Numbered from the stretch's first letter, positions 37,214-46,510 are shown. The stretch: 64,000 bases of DNA from Micromonospora olivasterospora (GCF_007830265.1 NZ_VLKE01000001.1:1302001-1366000), one strand, 5' to 3'. Notes: generated by a model not told the origin, from the letters alone. Translations and numbers: made by a program.

Positions 37214-38287
37214 TCAGGCCGCCGCGGGCACCCCGGTCAGGGCCAGCAGCTCCGCGACGAACTCCGCCGGCCGCTCCAGGTGCGGGCTGTGCCCGCAGCC
37301 GGGGAACACCACCTCCCGGTACGTCCCGCCGGCCGCCGCGTACCGGTCGAGCACCGCCCGGGTCTGGCCGACCATCGGCTGCGGCGGGCAGTCGGCCGCC
37401 CCCGGCCAGCCCGGCACCGCCCCGAGCGAGCCCAGGTACGCCAGGTCGAACAGCGAGGTGTCCGAGACGATCACGTCGGCGTCCCCGCGTACCCAGGTGA
37501 CCGGGGGCTTGCCGGCGCCGGCGACCAGCTCGTCGGCGATCCGGAAGTGGGTCGGGGCGAGCGCGTTCAGCACGCCCCGGTCACCCGGCGCGGTGCCCGG
37601 CCAGTGCGGCGATCCGGCGGCCGTGCCGGGGTAGTTGTCGCTCCCGGTCGCCGTGGACAGGACGCTGTCCAGCAGCAGCTCCTCGTCCTCGCGGAGCGAC
37701 GCGGGGTCGGCCACGTACGCCGTCCGCAGCACGTTGCGCGGGCTCGTCGGGCCGTCCGTGCCCCGGTCACCGGCGGCGAGCCGGGCGACGAAATCCGCGT
37801 TCGCGGTGCCGGCGCCGGTGCCCGCGAAGTCGGGGGTGGTCGGCGTGCCGTCCAGGTCGCGGGTGCCGCCGAAGCCGTACGGGGAGACGGGCGCCGCCAG
37901 CAGCAGGCCGGCCACCCGGTCGGGGCGGTCGACCAGCAGCCGCATCGCCACTCCCCCGCCGAGCGAGTGCCCCACCACGACGGGTCGCGCCCCGGCCGCG
38001 AACAGCCCGGGCTCATCGAGCAGCGCGGCGACGTCGTCGGCGAAGTCCCGCAGCCCCCGCGTCGCGTCCACCGGGGCGGTCTCCGTGTCGCCGTACCCGC
38101 GCAGGTCCGGGGCGACGACCCGGAGGGTGGGCGGCAGCCGGCGCACCAGCGGCTCCCAGAACGCCGACGACGAGCAGTTGCCGTGGACGAGCAGCACAGG
38201 CACCCCGTCCGGCGGTCCGGCGACCCGAAGCCGCTGGACGATCCCGTTCGCCGTGCGGGTGTGCTGTGCCGTCTCCATCCGCGGCAT
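37214..38287 (-). CDS. Alpha/beta hydrolase
   Basis: About 357 residues. VLLVHGNCSSSAFWEPLVRRL (oxyanion HGN), VVAPDLRGYGDTETAPVDATRGLRDFADDVAALLD, nucleophile elbow VVVGHSLGGGVAM, acid in VTWVRGDADVIVSD and His in VVFPGCGHSPHLERPAEF: a complete catalytic triad. Family includes epoxide hydrolases, esterases and haloalkane dehalogenases; substrate not deducible. ATG 38287 (MPRMETAQ) or ATG 38278 are the possible starts; upstream residues look non-coding. No signal peptide. Confidence 0.85.
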   Translation of the reverse strand: MPRMETAQHTRTANGIVQRLRVAGPPDGVPVLLVHGNCSSSAFWEPLVRRLPPTLRVVAPDLRGYGDTETAPVDATRGLRDFADDVAALLDEPGLFAAGARPVVVGHSLGGGVAMRLLVDRPDRVAGLLLAAPVSPYGFGGTRDLDGTPTTPDFAGTGAGTANADFVARLAAGDRGTDGPTSPRNVLRTAYVADPASLREDEELLLDSVLSTATGSDNYPGTAAGSPHWPGTAPGDRGVLNALAPTHFRIADELVAGAGKPPVTWVRGDADVIVSDTSLFDLAYLGSLGAVPGWPGAADCPPQPMVGQTRAVLDRYAAAGGTYREVVFPGCGHSPHLERPAEFVAELLALTGVPAAA

Positions 38288-38359
38288 CGTGCCACGCCCC
38301 GTTCGCCCGCTCCATGTGGCCGCCCCACTGCCCACCCGGCTCCCGAGTGTGGGCGGGCC

Positions 38360-38773
38360 TCAGTTGCGGGCGGGCAGCGGCAGCGGCAGCGGCAGGGTGG
38401 GGCGCGGGTCCCGGCGGCGACCGCCGAGCCGCAGCCCCACCGGGTCGGTGTGGGCCAGCCCGGGGTCGAAGAAGCGCAGCTCGGTGCGGCCCACCCGGAT
38501 CACGTCCCCGTCGGCCAACCGCTCCGGGCCGTCGATCCGGCGGTCGTTGAGCCAGGTGCCGTTGGTCGAGCCGAGGTCCACGAGCGCCACCCCCTCGGCG
38601 GTGAGCAGCACGCTCGCGTGCCGCCGGCTCAGGTGCGGGTCGTCGACTCCGATGTCCGCGCTCGGCCCACGGCCGATCACCTGCGGTTGCCGGCTGAGCC
38701 GGAAGCTCGCGCCCCGCATCGGCCCGCCCGCCACCGTCAGCAGCGGCATCAATTCCGGAAGAAGCTCCTCCAT
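38360..38773 (-). CDS. FHA domain protein
   Basis: 137 residues. One forkhead-associated domain covering about 20-110 with the phosphothreonine-binding signature: IGRGPSADIGVDDPHLSRRHASVLL, LVDLGSTNGTWLNDRRI. It should bind Ser/Thr-kinase-phosphorylated partners. ATG 38773 has GGAGG ten bases upstream; GTG 38794 is in frame. The C-terminus ends in a Pro/Leu run. No kinase gene is nearby. Confidence 0.9.
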   Translation of the reverse strand: MEELLPELMPLLTVAGGPMRGASFRLSRQPQVIGRGPSADIGVDDPHLSRRHASVLLTAEGVALVDLGSTNGTWLNDRRIDGPERLADGDVIRVGRTELRFFDPGLAHTDPVGLRLGGRRRDPRPTLPLPLPLPARN

Positions 38774-38987
38774 GGACGGTACGCCTCCAGCCACCAGGGT
38801 CCGGGCGTCAGACTGCCATCACACCGTAGCGGCCCGTACCACCGCAGGGTCACCCCAGTGACGCCGGCCGGACAGCTCACATTGGCCGATTCGGCACCCG
38901 CCGTCCCGTTCCGCCGACGGCCGCCGGCCCCGCGGACCGCCGCCGGCAGTCCTACCGACGGGTAGCTTCCGGGTCTAGACTTCCGTC

Positions 38988-40490
38988 ATGACGGCTGCGC
39001 ATGTCCCGGGTAGCCCGGTCATCGAGGACGGCCGACTGGTGTCGACCAGCCCGGCCACCGGGGTGGAGGCGGGGCGGCTGCCGGTCGCGGCCCCGGCCGA
39101 CGTCGAGCGGACCGTCGAGCGCGCCCGCGAGGCGGGGCGATGGTGGGCCGGCCTCGGCTTCACCGCCCGCCGGGAACGGCTGCTGCGCTGGCGGAGCCTG
39201 CTCGCCGGGCGGATCGAGGAGCTGGCCGAGCTGGTGCACACCGAGGGCGGCAAGCCGGTCGCCGACGCCGTCGTCGAGATCCTCACCGCGATCGAGCACG
39301 TCGACTGGGCCGCCCGCAACGCCCGGCGCGTGCTCGGGCCGCGCCGCGTCCGCTCCCGGCTCATCGTGGTCGAGTTCTCGGCCCACCTCGAATACCAGCC
39401 GTACGGGGTGGTGGGCGTCATCGGCCCCTGGAACTACCCCGTCCACACCCCCCTCGGCTCCGCCGCGTACGCCCTCGCCGCCGGCAACGCCGTCGTGTTC
39501 AAGCCCAGCGAGTACACCCCCGCGGTCGGGCAGTGGCTGGTGGACACCTTCACCGAGGTGGTGCCGGAGCAGCCCGTGTTCACCACGGTGCACGGCCTCG
39601 GCGACGTCGGGGCGGCGCTGTGCCGCTCCGGGGTCGACAAGCTCGCCTTCACCGGCTCGACGGCCACGGCCAAGAAGGTGATGGCCGCCTGCGCCGAGTC
39701 GCTGACGCCGGTGCTCGTGGAGGCGGGCGGCAAGGACGCGATGATCGTCGACAGCGACGCCGACCTGGACGCCGCCGCCGAGGCGTGCGTCTGGGGCGGG
39801 CTCACCAACGCCGGCCAGACCTGCATCGGCATCGAGCGGGTGTACGCGGTCGAGCCGGTCTTCGACGCGTTCGTCGCCAAGGTGGTGGAGCGGGCCGGGC
39901 GGCTGACGGTGGGCGCCGAGGGGGCCGACATCGGGCCCATCACCATGCCCCGCCAGCTGGACGTGATCCGCCGGCACATCGACGACGCGCTGGCCCGGGG
40001 CGGCCGCGCCGTGCTCGGCGGCGCCGACGCCGTACGGCCCCCGTACGTGCATCCGACCGTGCTCGTGGACGTGCCGGAGGACGCGGACGCCGTGCGGCAG
40101 GAGACCTTCGGGCCGACGCTGACCGTCAACCGGGTCCGCGACGCCGACGAGGCGGTCACCCGGGCCAACGCCCTCCCGTACGGCCTGGGGGGTTCGGTCT
40201 TCGGCCGACGGCGGGCGGTGGCCGTCGCGCGGCGGCTGCGCGCCGGGATGGTCGCGGTGAACTCGGCCCTGACCTTCGCCGGGATGTCCACCCTGCCGTT
40301 CGGCGGCGTCGGCGAGTCCGGCTTCGGCCGGATCCACGGCGAGGACGGCCTGCGCGAGTTCGGCCGCGCCAAGGCCGTCACCCGCCGCCGCGGCCCCTCG
40401 CTGCTGCCGGCGGCGACGTTCGAGCGCACCCCGGCCGACGTCGCCCGCCTGGTCAGGGCCACCAAGCTCCTGTACGGCCGCCGCCGCTGA
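38988..40490 (+). CDS. Aldehyde dehydrogenase family protein
   Basis: 500 residues. PWNYP (GVIGPWNYPVHTPLGSAAYALAAGN), general-base Glu in VLVEAGGKDAMIV, catalytic Cys in NAGQTCIGIERVY and FGPTLTVNRV are all present, so the enzyme should oxidise an aldehyde to an acid with NAD(P). The SRLIVVEFSAHLEYQPYGVV region and truncated C-terminus resemble succinate-semialdehyde or long-chain aldehyde dehydrogenase-like members; substrate unknown. About 60 extra residues at the C-terminus are basic and may extend past the catalytic fold. Confidence 0.88.
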   Translation: MTAAHVPGSPVIEDGRLVSTSPATGVEAGRLPVAAPADVERTVERAREAGRWWAGLGFTARRERLLRWRSLLAGRIEELAELVHTEGGKPVADAVVEILTAIEHVDWAARNARRVLGPRRVRSRLIVVEFSAHLEYQPYGVVGVIGPWNYPVHTPLGSAAYALAAGNAVVFKPSEYTPAVGQWLVDTFTEVVPEQPVFTTVHGLGDVGAALCRSGVDKLAFTGSTATAKKVMAACAESLTPVLVEAGGKDAMIVDSDADLDAAAEACVWGGLTNAGQTCIGIERVYAVEPVFDAFVAKVVERAGRLTVGAEGADIGPITMPRQLDVIRRHIDDALARGGRAVLGGADAVRPPYVHPTVLVDVPEDADAVRQETFGPTLTVNRVRDADEAVTRANALPYGLGGSVFGRRRAVAVARRLRAGMVAVNSALTFAGMSTLPFGGVGESGFGRIHGEDGLREFGRAKAVTRRRGPSLLPAATFERTPADVARLVRATKLLYGRRR

Positions 40491-40565
40491 CCTGCGGCCG
40501 GCGCGACTGACCGCCGCCCGGCGACCCGCGACCGGCGCGGCACCCGCCGGCCCGGGCCGGTCGGA

Positions 40566-41225
40566 TCAGAACAGGGTCAGCTCGTCGCGCTCGATGCCGC
40601 GCAGCTTGTCGTAGTCGACCACCACGCACCGGATGCCCCGGTCGGTGGCCAGCACCCGGGCCTGCGGCTTGATCTCCTGGGCGGCGAACACGCCGGCCAC
40701 CGGCGCGAGCAGCGGATCCCGGTTCAGCAGTTCGAGGTAGCGGGTCAACTGTTCCACGCCGTCGATCTCGCCGCGCCGCTTCACCTCGACCGCGACCGTG
40801 CCCTGTTCGGCGTCCCGGCAGAGCAGGTCCACCGGCCCGATCGCCGTCATGTACTCCCGGCGGATCAGCGTGAACCCGTCGCCGAGCGCGGTCGGGTTGG
40901 CGGCCAGCAGCTCCTGCAGGTGGGCCTCCACGCCGTCCTTGCGCAGGCCCGGGTCGACGCCCAGGTCGTACGAGGTGTCCTGGAAGATCTCCTCCAGGGT
41001 GATCCGCAGCTCCTCGCCGGCCTTGTTCACGACCCGCCAGACCCCGGGGGCCTCCTTTAGCCGGCAGGGCGGGCTCATCCAGTTCAACGGCTTGTACGCC
41101 CGGTCGTCGGCGTGGATCGACACCGACCCGTCCGCCTTCACCATCAGCAACCGGGTGGCCATCGGCAGGTGTGCCGAGAGCCGTCCGACGTAGTCCACCG
41201 AGCACTTCGCAATCACCAGCCGCAC
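40566..41225 (-). CDS. nucS: Mismatch-specific endonuclease NucS (EndoMS)
   Basis: 219 residues, start GTG 41225 ([16 protein letters not shown]). N-terminal DNA-binding/dimerisation domain, then a RecB-like nuclease domain with catalytic residues visible: [23 protein letters not shown] (Asp, Glu, Lys) and [11 protein letters not shown]. The C-terminus ERDELTLF matches the sliding-clamp-binding tail described for NucS. Actinobacteria lack MutS/MutL and use NucS for mismatch repair. It is divergent from the DUF4126 gene with starts 72 bases apart. Confidence 0.94.
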   Translation of the reverse strand: MRLVIAKCSVDYVGRLSAHLPMATRLLMVKADGSVSIHADDRAYKPLNWMSPPCRLKEAPGVWRVVNKAGEELRITLEEIFQDTSYDLGVDPGLRKDGVEAHLQELLAANPTALGDGFTLIRREYMTAIGPVDLLCRDAEQGTVAVEVKRRGEIDGVEQLTRYLELLNRDPLLAPVAGVFAAQEIKPQARVLATDRGIRCVVVDYDKLRGIERDELTLF

Positions 41226-41296
41226 CCGACGAGGGTAACGGAGACCCCGGCCCGCGCCGGCGAGCGGCACTGGCGTGCCGGTGCGATGCTGAGACG

Positions 41297-41914
41297 GTGT
41301 TCGAAGTGCTCACGGGTACGGGCCTCGCCGCCTCGGCGGGCCTGAACGCCTACATTCCCCTGCTCACCATGGGGCTGCTGGCCCGCTACACCGACCTGAT
41401 CGAGCTGCCCAGCGGCTGGCAGTGGCTCGGCAACGGCTGGGTCGTCGTGATCCTCGCGGTGCTGCTCGCCGTCGAGGTCGTCGCCGACAAGGTCCCCGTG
41501 GTCGACCACGTCAACGACGTCGTGCAGACCGTGGTCCGGCCCACCGCCGGCGGACTCGCCTTCGGTGCCGGCTCCAGCTCCGAGACCGTCACCGTCACCG
41601 ACCCCGGCCACTTCTTCTCGTCCAGCCAGTGGGTGCCGGTGGTGAGCGGCGTCCTGATCGCCCTCGGCGTCCACACGCTCAAGGCCGCGGCCCGCCCGGT
41701 CATCAACGCGACCACGGCCGGCGTCGGCGCCCCGGTGGCCAGCACCGCCGAGGACGCCACCAGCATCGTGATGTCCCTGGTCGCGATCATCCTGCCGGTG
41801 CTCGTGCTGGCGTTCCTGGTCGGCCTGTTCCTGTTCCTCCTCTGGTTCCTGCGCCGCCGCAAGGACCGCCGCCGCGAGCGCCGGGCAGCGCGGGCGGCGG
41901 GCTTCCGCGTCTGA
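41297..41914 (+). CDS. DUF4126 family membrane protein
   Basis: 205 residues from GTG 41297. [31 protein letters not shown] is the DUF4126 signature; TM helices at about 10-35, 50-68, 115-135 and 165-190, with [29 protein letters not shown] between. It ends in a basic tail [17 protein letters not shown]. Function unknown. The gene precedes the strong terminator at 41930 that it shares with the opposing lysozyme-like gene. Confidence 0.85.
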   Translation: MFEVLTGTGLAASAGLNAYIPLLTMGLLARYTDLIELPSGWQWLGNGWVVVILAVLLAVEVVADKVPVVDHVNDVVQTVVRPTAGGLAFGAGSSSETVTVTDPGHFFSSSQWVPVVSGVLIALGVHTLKAAARPVINATTAGVGAPVASTAEDATSIVMSLVAIILPVLVLAFLVGLFLFLLWFLRRRKDRRRERRAARAAGFRV

Positions 41915-41929
41915 CCTTCTCCGGGTACG

Positions 41930-41968
41930 CCGCTGGCCGGGTCCCCGGTTCGGGGACCCGGCCAGCGG
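41930..41968. terminator. Very strong hairpin terminator, copy 1
   Basis: Perfect 18-bp stem CCGCTGGCCGGGTCCCCG (41930-41947) / CGGGGACCCGGCCAGCGG (41951-41968) with a 3-base loop, between the convergent DUF4126 and lysozyme-like genes. A second copy at 52769-52807 carries a compensatory base-pair change. Confidence 0.9.
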
Positions 41969-41980
41969 ATCGTGCTTCTG

Positions 41981-42577
41981 TCAGCTGTTCCAGTGCTGGG
42001 CGACCAGGTCGGCGGCCTGCTGCTCCCACTGGGCGTACGCGTCCGGGTAGGCCGACACCTGCACCGTCTGCGCGGCCTGGGTCAGGGGCATGTCCTGCCA
42101 CCCGTCGACCTGCCGCAGGCCCTTCAGGAACGCGGTCGTCGAGTACTCGGGGTCGGTGATCTGCTCCGGGGTGCCCCAACCCGAGGACGGGCGCTGCTGG
42201 AACAGGCCCAGCGAGTCGTGGTCGTTGGCGTCACCCAGGTGGCCGAGGTTCTCCAGCTTCGACTCCTGCAGGCTGGTGGCGATCGAGATCACCGCCGCCC
42301 GCTCCGGCAGACCGGCCTTCTTCGTCGCCGCGATGATCGCCTTCGCGTTCGCGATCTGCTCGTCGTTCAGGGCGATACGCGACTGCTGGCCCTGCACACC
42401 GTGCGGGATCAGCTTGGTGTTGTCGGGCTTGTCGGCCTGCACCACGGCAACCGGCTTCGCCTCGACCGGCGAGGCGGTGGTGGTGCTCGTGGCGTGCAGC
42501 GGACCAGCGGCCAGCCCACCGGCGAAGGCCAGACCAGCAATACCGAGAACGCTCTTACGCAGCAGCATCGTGTTCAT
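41981..42577 (-). CDS. Secreted lysozyme/transglycosylase-like protein, copy 1
   Basis: 198 residues. Signal peptide MNTMLLRKSVLGIAGLAFAGGLAAGPLHA; a linker; then a lysozyme-like domain from about 75: AKAIIAATKKAGLPERAAVISIATSLQESKLENLGHLGDANDHDSLGLFQQRPSSGWGTPEQITDP. The Glu in LQES is the likely acid catalyst, as in SLT-type enzymes; the HDSLGLFQQRPSQGWGT motif is common in secreted actinomycete proteins of this type. Probably cleaves peptidoglycan glycan, but activity is untested. A nearly identical gene lies at 52820-53416. GGAGC sits about ten bases before ATG 42577. The leader is about 345 bases long. Confidence 0.82.
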   Translation of the reverse strand: MNTMLLRKSVLGIAGLAFAGGLAAGPLHATSTTTASPVEAKPVAVVQADKPDNTKLIPHGVQGQQSRIALNDEQIANAKAIIAATKKAGLPERAAVISIATSLQESKLENLGHLGDANDHDSLGLFQQRPSSGWGTPEQITDPEYSTTAFLKGLRQVDGWQDMPLTQAAQTVQVSAYPDAYAQWEQQAADLVAQHWNS

Positions 42578-42705
42578 GATCAAAGCTCCATTCGGGGGTC
42601 GACGCACACCAAAGGGGACGGCGTGCGCAAGCACCGCCAGGCGCTCGAAGGGGGGAAAGTCTCTGCCCGGTGCGACCGCGGGGCCGGGGGGTGCCTCGTC
42701 GCGGC

Positions 42706-42795
42706 GGGGCCTCGACACGGCGGGGGGCCTCGACACGGCGGGGGCCTCGACACGGCGGGGGCCTCGACACGGCGGGGGCCTCGACACGGCGGGGG
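42706..42795. repeat. 17-bp minisatellite (GCCTCGACACGGCGGGG)
   Basis: About five units of CCTCGACACGGCGGGGG-type repeat with small length differences, inside the leader of copy 1. Absent from copy 2, which has its own 24-bp minisatellite. Confidence 0.85.
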
Positions 42796-42929
42796 GCCTC
42801 GTCGCGGGCGGGGGGCCTCGTCGCGGTGCCGGGAACCATGTCCAACGACCGGCGGCCCACCATCATTCCCGGCCCGGCCACCCCGCCTCCCTGAGAGCGG
42901 GCGGCCTTCCTCGGTCGTGCGTCAGGTGT

Positions 42930-42955
42930 AACGACCCCACCCCGCCGACGATTCC
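42930..42955 (-). promoter_or_regulatory. Candidate SigR-type promoter of lysozyme-like copy 1
   Basis: On the minus strand GGAAT (42955-42951), 18 bases, GTT (42932-42930). This fits the GGAAT-N18-GTT consensus of the Streptomyces disulfide-stress sigma factor SigR, and the same arrangement is kept in copy 2 (53829-53804) despite spacer differences. Confidence 0.5.
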
Positions 42956-43044
42956 GCCCCCACGATGCCGCCGGTCACACCCCGGCGCCCCGCCGGATCG
43001 GACATTCGACGCAGAATGGCGCCCGCCGGGCGTTGATCGACTCC

Positions 43045-43099
43045 GTGTCGCCGACATGGTGGCTTCTGGATCGCTCGGATACCCCCATGTCTCCGCCAT
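43045..43099. repeat. Dispersed palindrome-box element
   Basis: GTGTCGCCGACAT (43045-43057) and ATGTCTCCGCCAT (43087-43099), 42 bases apart, as in the tandem block at 8.7-9.3 kb. Confidence 0.7.
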
Positions 43100-43194
43100 G
43101 GTGTCGATCACGACACCTGGCGGCGTACCGGACGATGGGGTCAGGGCCGGGACCCCGACCGGAACGAGGGACGGAGACCGAGCAGAATCGCCAC

Positions 43195-44145
43195 GTGAAC
43201 CGCACTCGCGTCCTCCCCCTCGTCGCGATCCTGACCGCCCTGGCCGGCGTGCTCGCCCTACTCGCCCTACCGACGCCCGCAGCGGAGCGCGGCCCGGCGG
43301 CGATCGTCTGGATGCCGGCGGACGCGGCGACGCCTACCCCCGAGGCGGCCCGGCCGACGCCGACATCCGGGGCGGCCCGGCCGACGGCGACGGCCGAGGC
43401 GGACGCGGCGACGGCGACGCCCGAGGCGAGGCCCGGTAGCTCCGATCCCCGACACCGGCCGCCGGTGGTCGACCACGGTCCCCGCACCGGCAACAGGGTG
43501 GCGCTCACCTTCGACGCCGACATGACCGACGCGATGCGCTACCAGCTGCGCAGCGGCGCGGTCCGGTCGTACGCGAACGCGGCGATCGTGGACCTCTTGG
43601 AACGGCAGCAGGTGCCCGCCACCTTCTTCCTGACCGGGAAGTGGGTCGAGGAGTACCCCGAGATGACCCGCCGCCTGGCCGCGAACCCGCGCTTCGAGCT
43701 GGCCAACCACACCTACGGGCATCTCGCCTTCACGCCGGACTGCTACGGCCTCCCGACGATCTCCCGCCAACGGATGGCGGCGGACGTGGCACGCACGTTC
43801 GACGTCATCGCCCCGTACGGCGGCCGGCAGACCCGCTACTTCCGCTTCCCGGGGCTGTGCCACGACCAGGTCGCGCTCACCGCGTTGGCACCGCTGGGCG
43901 TGACGGTGGTGGACGGCGACGTGGTCAGCGGGGACCCGTTCGCGAAGTCGTGGCGGCCGATCGTGGCCGCGGTGCTGTCCCGGGTACGCCCGGGCTCGGT
44001 CGTCGTCCTGCACGTCACCGAGGCGAACGCGCCGATGACCGACGAGGCGCTGCCGCACATCCTGGCCGGGCTCGCCGAGCGCGGCCTCACGCCGGCCCCG
44101 CTGTCCGAGGTACTCGACCCGGACCAGGAGCAGCCAATCCGGTAA
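43195..44145 (+). CDS. Secreted polysaccharide deacetylase (NodB family)
   Basis: 316 residues from GTG 43195. TM/signal segment VLPLVAILTALAGVLALLALPTPA, a Thr/Pro/Ala linker, then a NodB domain: motif 1 ALTFDADMTDAM (Asp-Ala-Asp in place of the usual Asp-Asp), motif 2 HTYGHLAF (His-X3-His metal site), motif 3 RYFRFPGLCHDQ, and VVLHV near the end (HxxE-like motif 5, EANAP). A metal-dependent deacetylase acting outside the membrane on peptidoglycan or another glycan. Good family match; catalytic base variant should be noted. Confidence 0.88.
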   Translation: MNRTRVLPLVAILTALAGVLALLALPTPAAERGPAAIVWMPADAATPTPEAARPTPTSGAARPTATAEADAATATPEARPGSSDPRHRPPVVDHGPRTGNRVALTFDADMTDAMRYQLRSGAVRSYANAAIVDLLERQQVPATFFLTGKWVEEYPEMTRRLAANPRFELANHTYGHLAFTPDCYGLPTISRQRMAADVARTFDVIAPYGGRQTRYFRFPGLCHDQVALTALAPLGVTVVDGDVVSGDPFAKSWRPIVAAVLSRVRPGSVVVLHVTEANAPMTDEALPHILAGLAERGLTPAPLSEVLDPDQEQPIR

Positions 44146-44147
44146 AA

Positions 44148-44157
44148 ATACTAGTAT
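44148..44157. promoter_or_regulatory. A+T-rich palindrome before the DUF1540 gene
   Basis: ATACTAGTAT, perfect 10-bp palindrome in an unusually A+T-rich patch (GTAAAAATACTAGTATCGGG) right after the deacetylase stop and 35 bases before the DUF1540 start. It may contain a -10 (TAGTAT) and an operator. Confidence 0.4.
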
Positions 44158-44191
44158 CGGGAGAAAGCCGGCTAAGGAGCAGGAGGCCGCC

Positions 44192-44488
44192 ATGACCGCG
44201 TCGACGGAGAGGCCCCGCGTCCGGGAGTGCGTCGTGGCGGCCTGCGCCTACAACCGGCGCGGCGACTGCCACGCCTTCGCCATCACCATCGGCAGCAGCG
44301 ACCACGCCCACTGCCACACCTTCACCACCCTTCCGAAGCCCGGCGGCGTGGACACGCTGATCGCCCAGGTCGGCGCCTGCCAGCGGGAGGACTGCCGGCA
44401 CAACTCGCGCCTGGAGTGCCACGCCCCGGGCATCCGGGTCGGGCCGGACAACGACCTGGCGGACTGCATGACGTACGACCGCCGCTGA
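44192..44488 (+). CDS. DUF1540 Cys-rich protein
   Basis: 98 residues with two copies of a Cys/His motif: VRECVVAACAYNRRGDCHAFAITIG and VGACQREDCRHNSRLECHAPGIRVG, each with three Cys and one His and followed by a DHAHCHTF / DNDLADCMTY loop, the DUF1540 pattern. Probably binds metal (zinc or iron). Strong AGGAGG upstream of ATG 44192. Function unknown. Confidence 0.88.
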   Translation: MTASTERPRVRECVVAACAYNRRGDCHAFAITIGSSDHAHCHTFTTLPKPGGVDTLIAQVGACQREDCRHNSRLECHAPGIRVGPDNDLADCMTYDRR

Positions 44489-44497
44489 CCCGAGGGC

Positions 44498-46504
44498 TCA
44501 GCCCAGGGCGTTGGCCTCCCGGATCACGGTCACGAGGTCGCCGATGATGTCGGTGAGGGCGAAGTCCTTGGGCGTGAACACCCGGGCGACCCCGGCCGCC
44601 CGCAGCGCTTCGGCGTCGCCCCGCGGGATGATGCCGCCGACCACCACGGGCAGGTCCCCCCGGCCGGCGGCGCGCAGGCCGTCCAGCACCGCCGGCACGG
44701 CGGCCAGGTGCGAGCCGGAGAGCACCGACAACCCGACCAGGTCGACGTCCTCCTCGACCGCGGCGGCCACGATCTCCCCGGCGGTCAGCCGGATGCCCTG
44801 GTAGACGACCTCGAAGCCGGCGTCGCGGGCGCGTACCGCGATCTGCTCGGCGCCGTTGGAGTGCCCGTCCAGGCCGGGCTTGCCGACCAGCAGCCGCAGC
44901 CGCCCGGTGCCCAGCTCGCGGGCGGTGGCGACGACGCGCTCCCGCACGGCGGCCAGTCCCGCGCCGCCGCCTGCCCCGGCCGCGCCGGCCAGCCCGGTCG
45001 GCCCCCGGTACTCCCCGAAGACCTGGCGCAGCGCGCCGGCCCACTCGCCGGTGGTCACCCCGGCCCGCACGCACTCCAGCGTCGCCGGCATCAGGTTGGC
45101 CGACGACGCGGCGTCCGCCCGCAGCCGGTCGAGCGCCGCCGCGACCGCCGCGCCGTCCCGCCCGGCCCGCCACTCGCGTACGGCGGCCACGGCCGCCGCC
45201 TCCCCCGCCGGGTCGACCTGCTCGATCGCCTCGGCGCCGGCGGCGGTCAGCGGGGACGGCTCGGTCTCGGTGAACCGGTTGACGCCGACCACCACGTCCG
45301 TGCCGGCCTCCATCCGGCGGCGGCGGTCGGCCAGCGAGGCGACCAGCGCGCTCTTGAGGTACCCGGACTCGACGGCGGCCACCACGCCGCCCATCTCCAG
45401 CACCTTCTCCAGCTCCACCCGCGCCCCGGCGACGATCCCGTCGACCAGCGCGGTCATCACGTGCGAGCCGTCGAACAGGTCCGGGTACTCCAGCAGGTCC
45501 GACTCGTACGCCAGCACCTGCTGCATCCGCAGCGACCACTGCTGGTCCCACGGACGGGGCAGCCCGAGCGCCTCGTTCCAGGCGGGCAGCTGCACGGCCC
45601 GGGCCCGGGCGTCGCGGGACAGCGTCACGCCGAGCATCTCCAGCACGATCCGCTGGACGTTGTTCTCCGGCTGGGCCTCGGTCAGCCCGAGCGAGTTGAC
45701 CTGCACGCCGTACCGGAAGCGACGCTGCTTCGGGTCGGACACGCCGTACCGCTCGCGGGTGATCTCGTCCCAGAGCGCGCCGAACGCGCGCATCTTGGCG
45801 ATCTCCTCGACGAAGCGCACCCCGGCGTTCACGAAGAACGAGATCCGGGCGACCACGTCGCCCATCCGCTCGGCCGGCACCTGGCCGGAGTCGCGGACGG
45901 CGTCCAGCACGGCGACGGCGGTGGCGAGGGCGAAGCCGACCTCCTGCACCGGCGTCGCGCCCGCCTCCTGCAGGTGGTACGAGCAGATGTTCACCGGGTT
46001 CCAGCGCGGCAGCTCCCGCAGCGCGTACGCGACGACGTCCGCGGTCAGCCGCAGCGACGCGGCCGGCGGGAAGATGTACGTCCCCCGGGACAGGTACTCC
46101 TTGATGATGTCGTTCTGCGTGGTGCCCGCGCAGCGGGCCAGCTCGACGCCCTGCTCCGTCGCCACCGTGCCGTAGAGGGCGAGCAGCCACATCGCCGGCG
46201 CGTTGATCGTCATCGAGGTGTTCATGTCGGCGAGCGGGATGCCGTCGAAGAGGGCACGCATGTCGCCGAGGTGGGCCACGGGCACCCCGACCCGGCCGAC
46301 CTCACCGGCGGCCAGCTCGTGGTCCGGGTCGTACCCGGTCTGGGTGGGCAGGTCGAAGGCCACCGACAGCCCGGTCTGCCCCTTGGCGAGGTTGCGCCGG
46401 TAGAGCGCGTTGCTCGCGGCGGCCGAGGAGTGCCCGGCGTAGGTGCGCATCACCCAGGGGCGGTCCCGCTCGGGCAGCCGGCCGGGGAGAGCGTTCTCGT
46501 CCAT
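44498..46504 (-). CDS. ecm: Ethylmalonyl-CoA mutase (MeaA-like, AdoCbl-dependent)
   Basis: 668 residues: substrate TIM barrel (1-510) fused to a B12-binding domain (about 530-668) with the DxHxxG motif LLVGKPGLDGHSNGAEQIAVRARDAGFEVVYQGIRLT, VGLSVLSGSH and VVVGGIIPRGD. The N-terminal PWVMRTYAGHSSAAASN and KEYLSRGTYIF keep the Tyr/Arg pair expected for carboxylated substrates. It lacks the long N-terminal stretch of methylmalonyl-CoA mutase, which fits MeaA/Ecm. It converts (2R)-ethylmalonyl-CoA to methylsuccinyl-CoA. No Shine-Dalgarno sequence: TAGACT (46516-46511) is six bases from ATG 46504, so the transcript is probably leaderless. Confidence 0.92.
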   Translation of the reverse strand: MDENALPGRLPERDRPWVMRTYAGHSSAAASNALYRRNLAKGQTGLSVAFDLPTQTGYDPDHELAAGEVGRVGVPVAHLGDMRALFDGIPLADMNTSMTINAPAMWLLALYGTVATEQGVELARCAGTTQNDIIKEYLSRGTYIFPPAASLRLTADVVAYALRELPRWNPVNICSYHLQEAGATPVQEVGFALATAVAVLDAVRDSGQVPAERMGDVVARISFFVNAGVRFVEEIAKMRAFGALWDEITRERYGVSDPKQRRFRYGVQVNSLGLTEAQPENNVQRIVLEMLGVTLSRDARARAVQLPAWNEALGLPRPWDQQWSLRMQQVLAYESDLLEYPDLFDGSHVMTALVDGIVAGARVELEKVLEMGGVVAAVESGYLKSALVASLADRRRRMEAGTDVVVGVNRFTETEPSPLTAAGAEAIEQVDPAGEAAAVAAVREWRAGRDGAAVAAALDRLRADAASSANLMPATLECVRAGVTTGEWAGALRQVFGEYRGPTGLAGAAGAGGGAGLAAVRERVVATARELGTGRLRLLVGKPGLDGHSNGAEQIAVRARDAGFEVVYQGIRLTAGEIVAAAVEEDVDLVGLSVLSGSHLAAVPAVLDGLRAAGRGDLPVVVGGIIPRGDAEALRAAGVARVFTPKDFALTDIIGDLVTVIREANALG

Positions 46505-46510
46505 GGCGGG

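Larger units (their letters stand above)
42578..43194. other. Leader and promoter region of lysozyme-like gene copy 1
   Basis: From the gene outward (minus strand): a conserved block of about 110 bases, almost identical in copy 2, with a hairpin GGCGGTGC/GCACGCC near 42620-42640; a 17-bp minisatellite (42706-42795); a second conserved block at 42830-42869; a third at 42911-42982 holding the promoter; then a palindrome-box element (43045-43099) upstream of the deacetylase gene. No coding gene. Confidence 0.65.
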
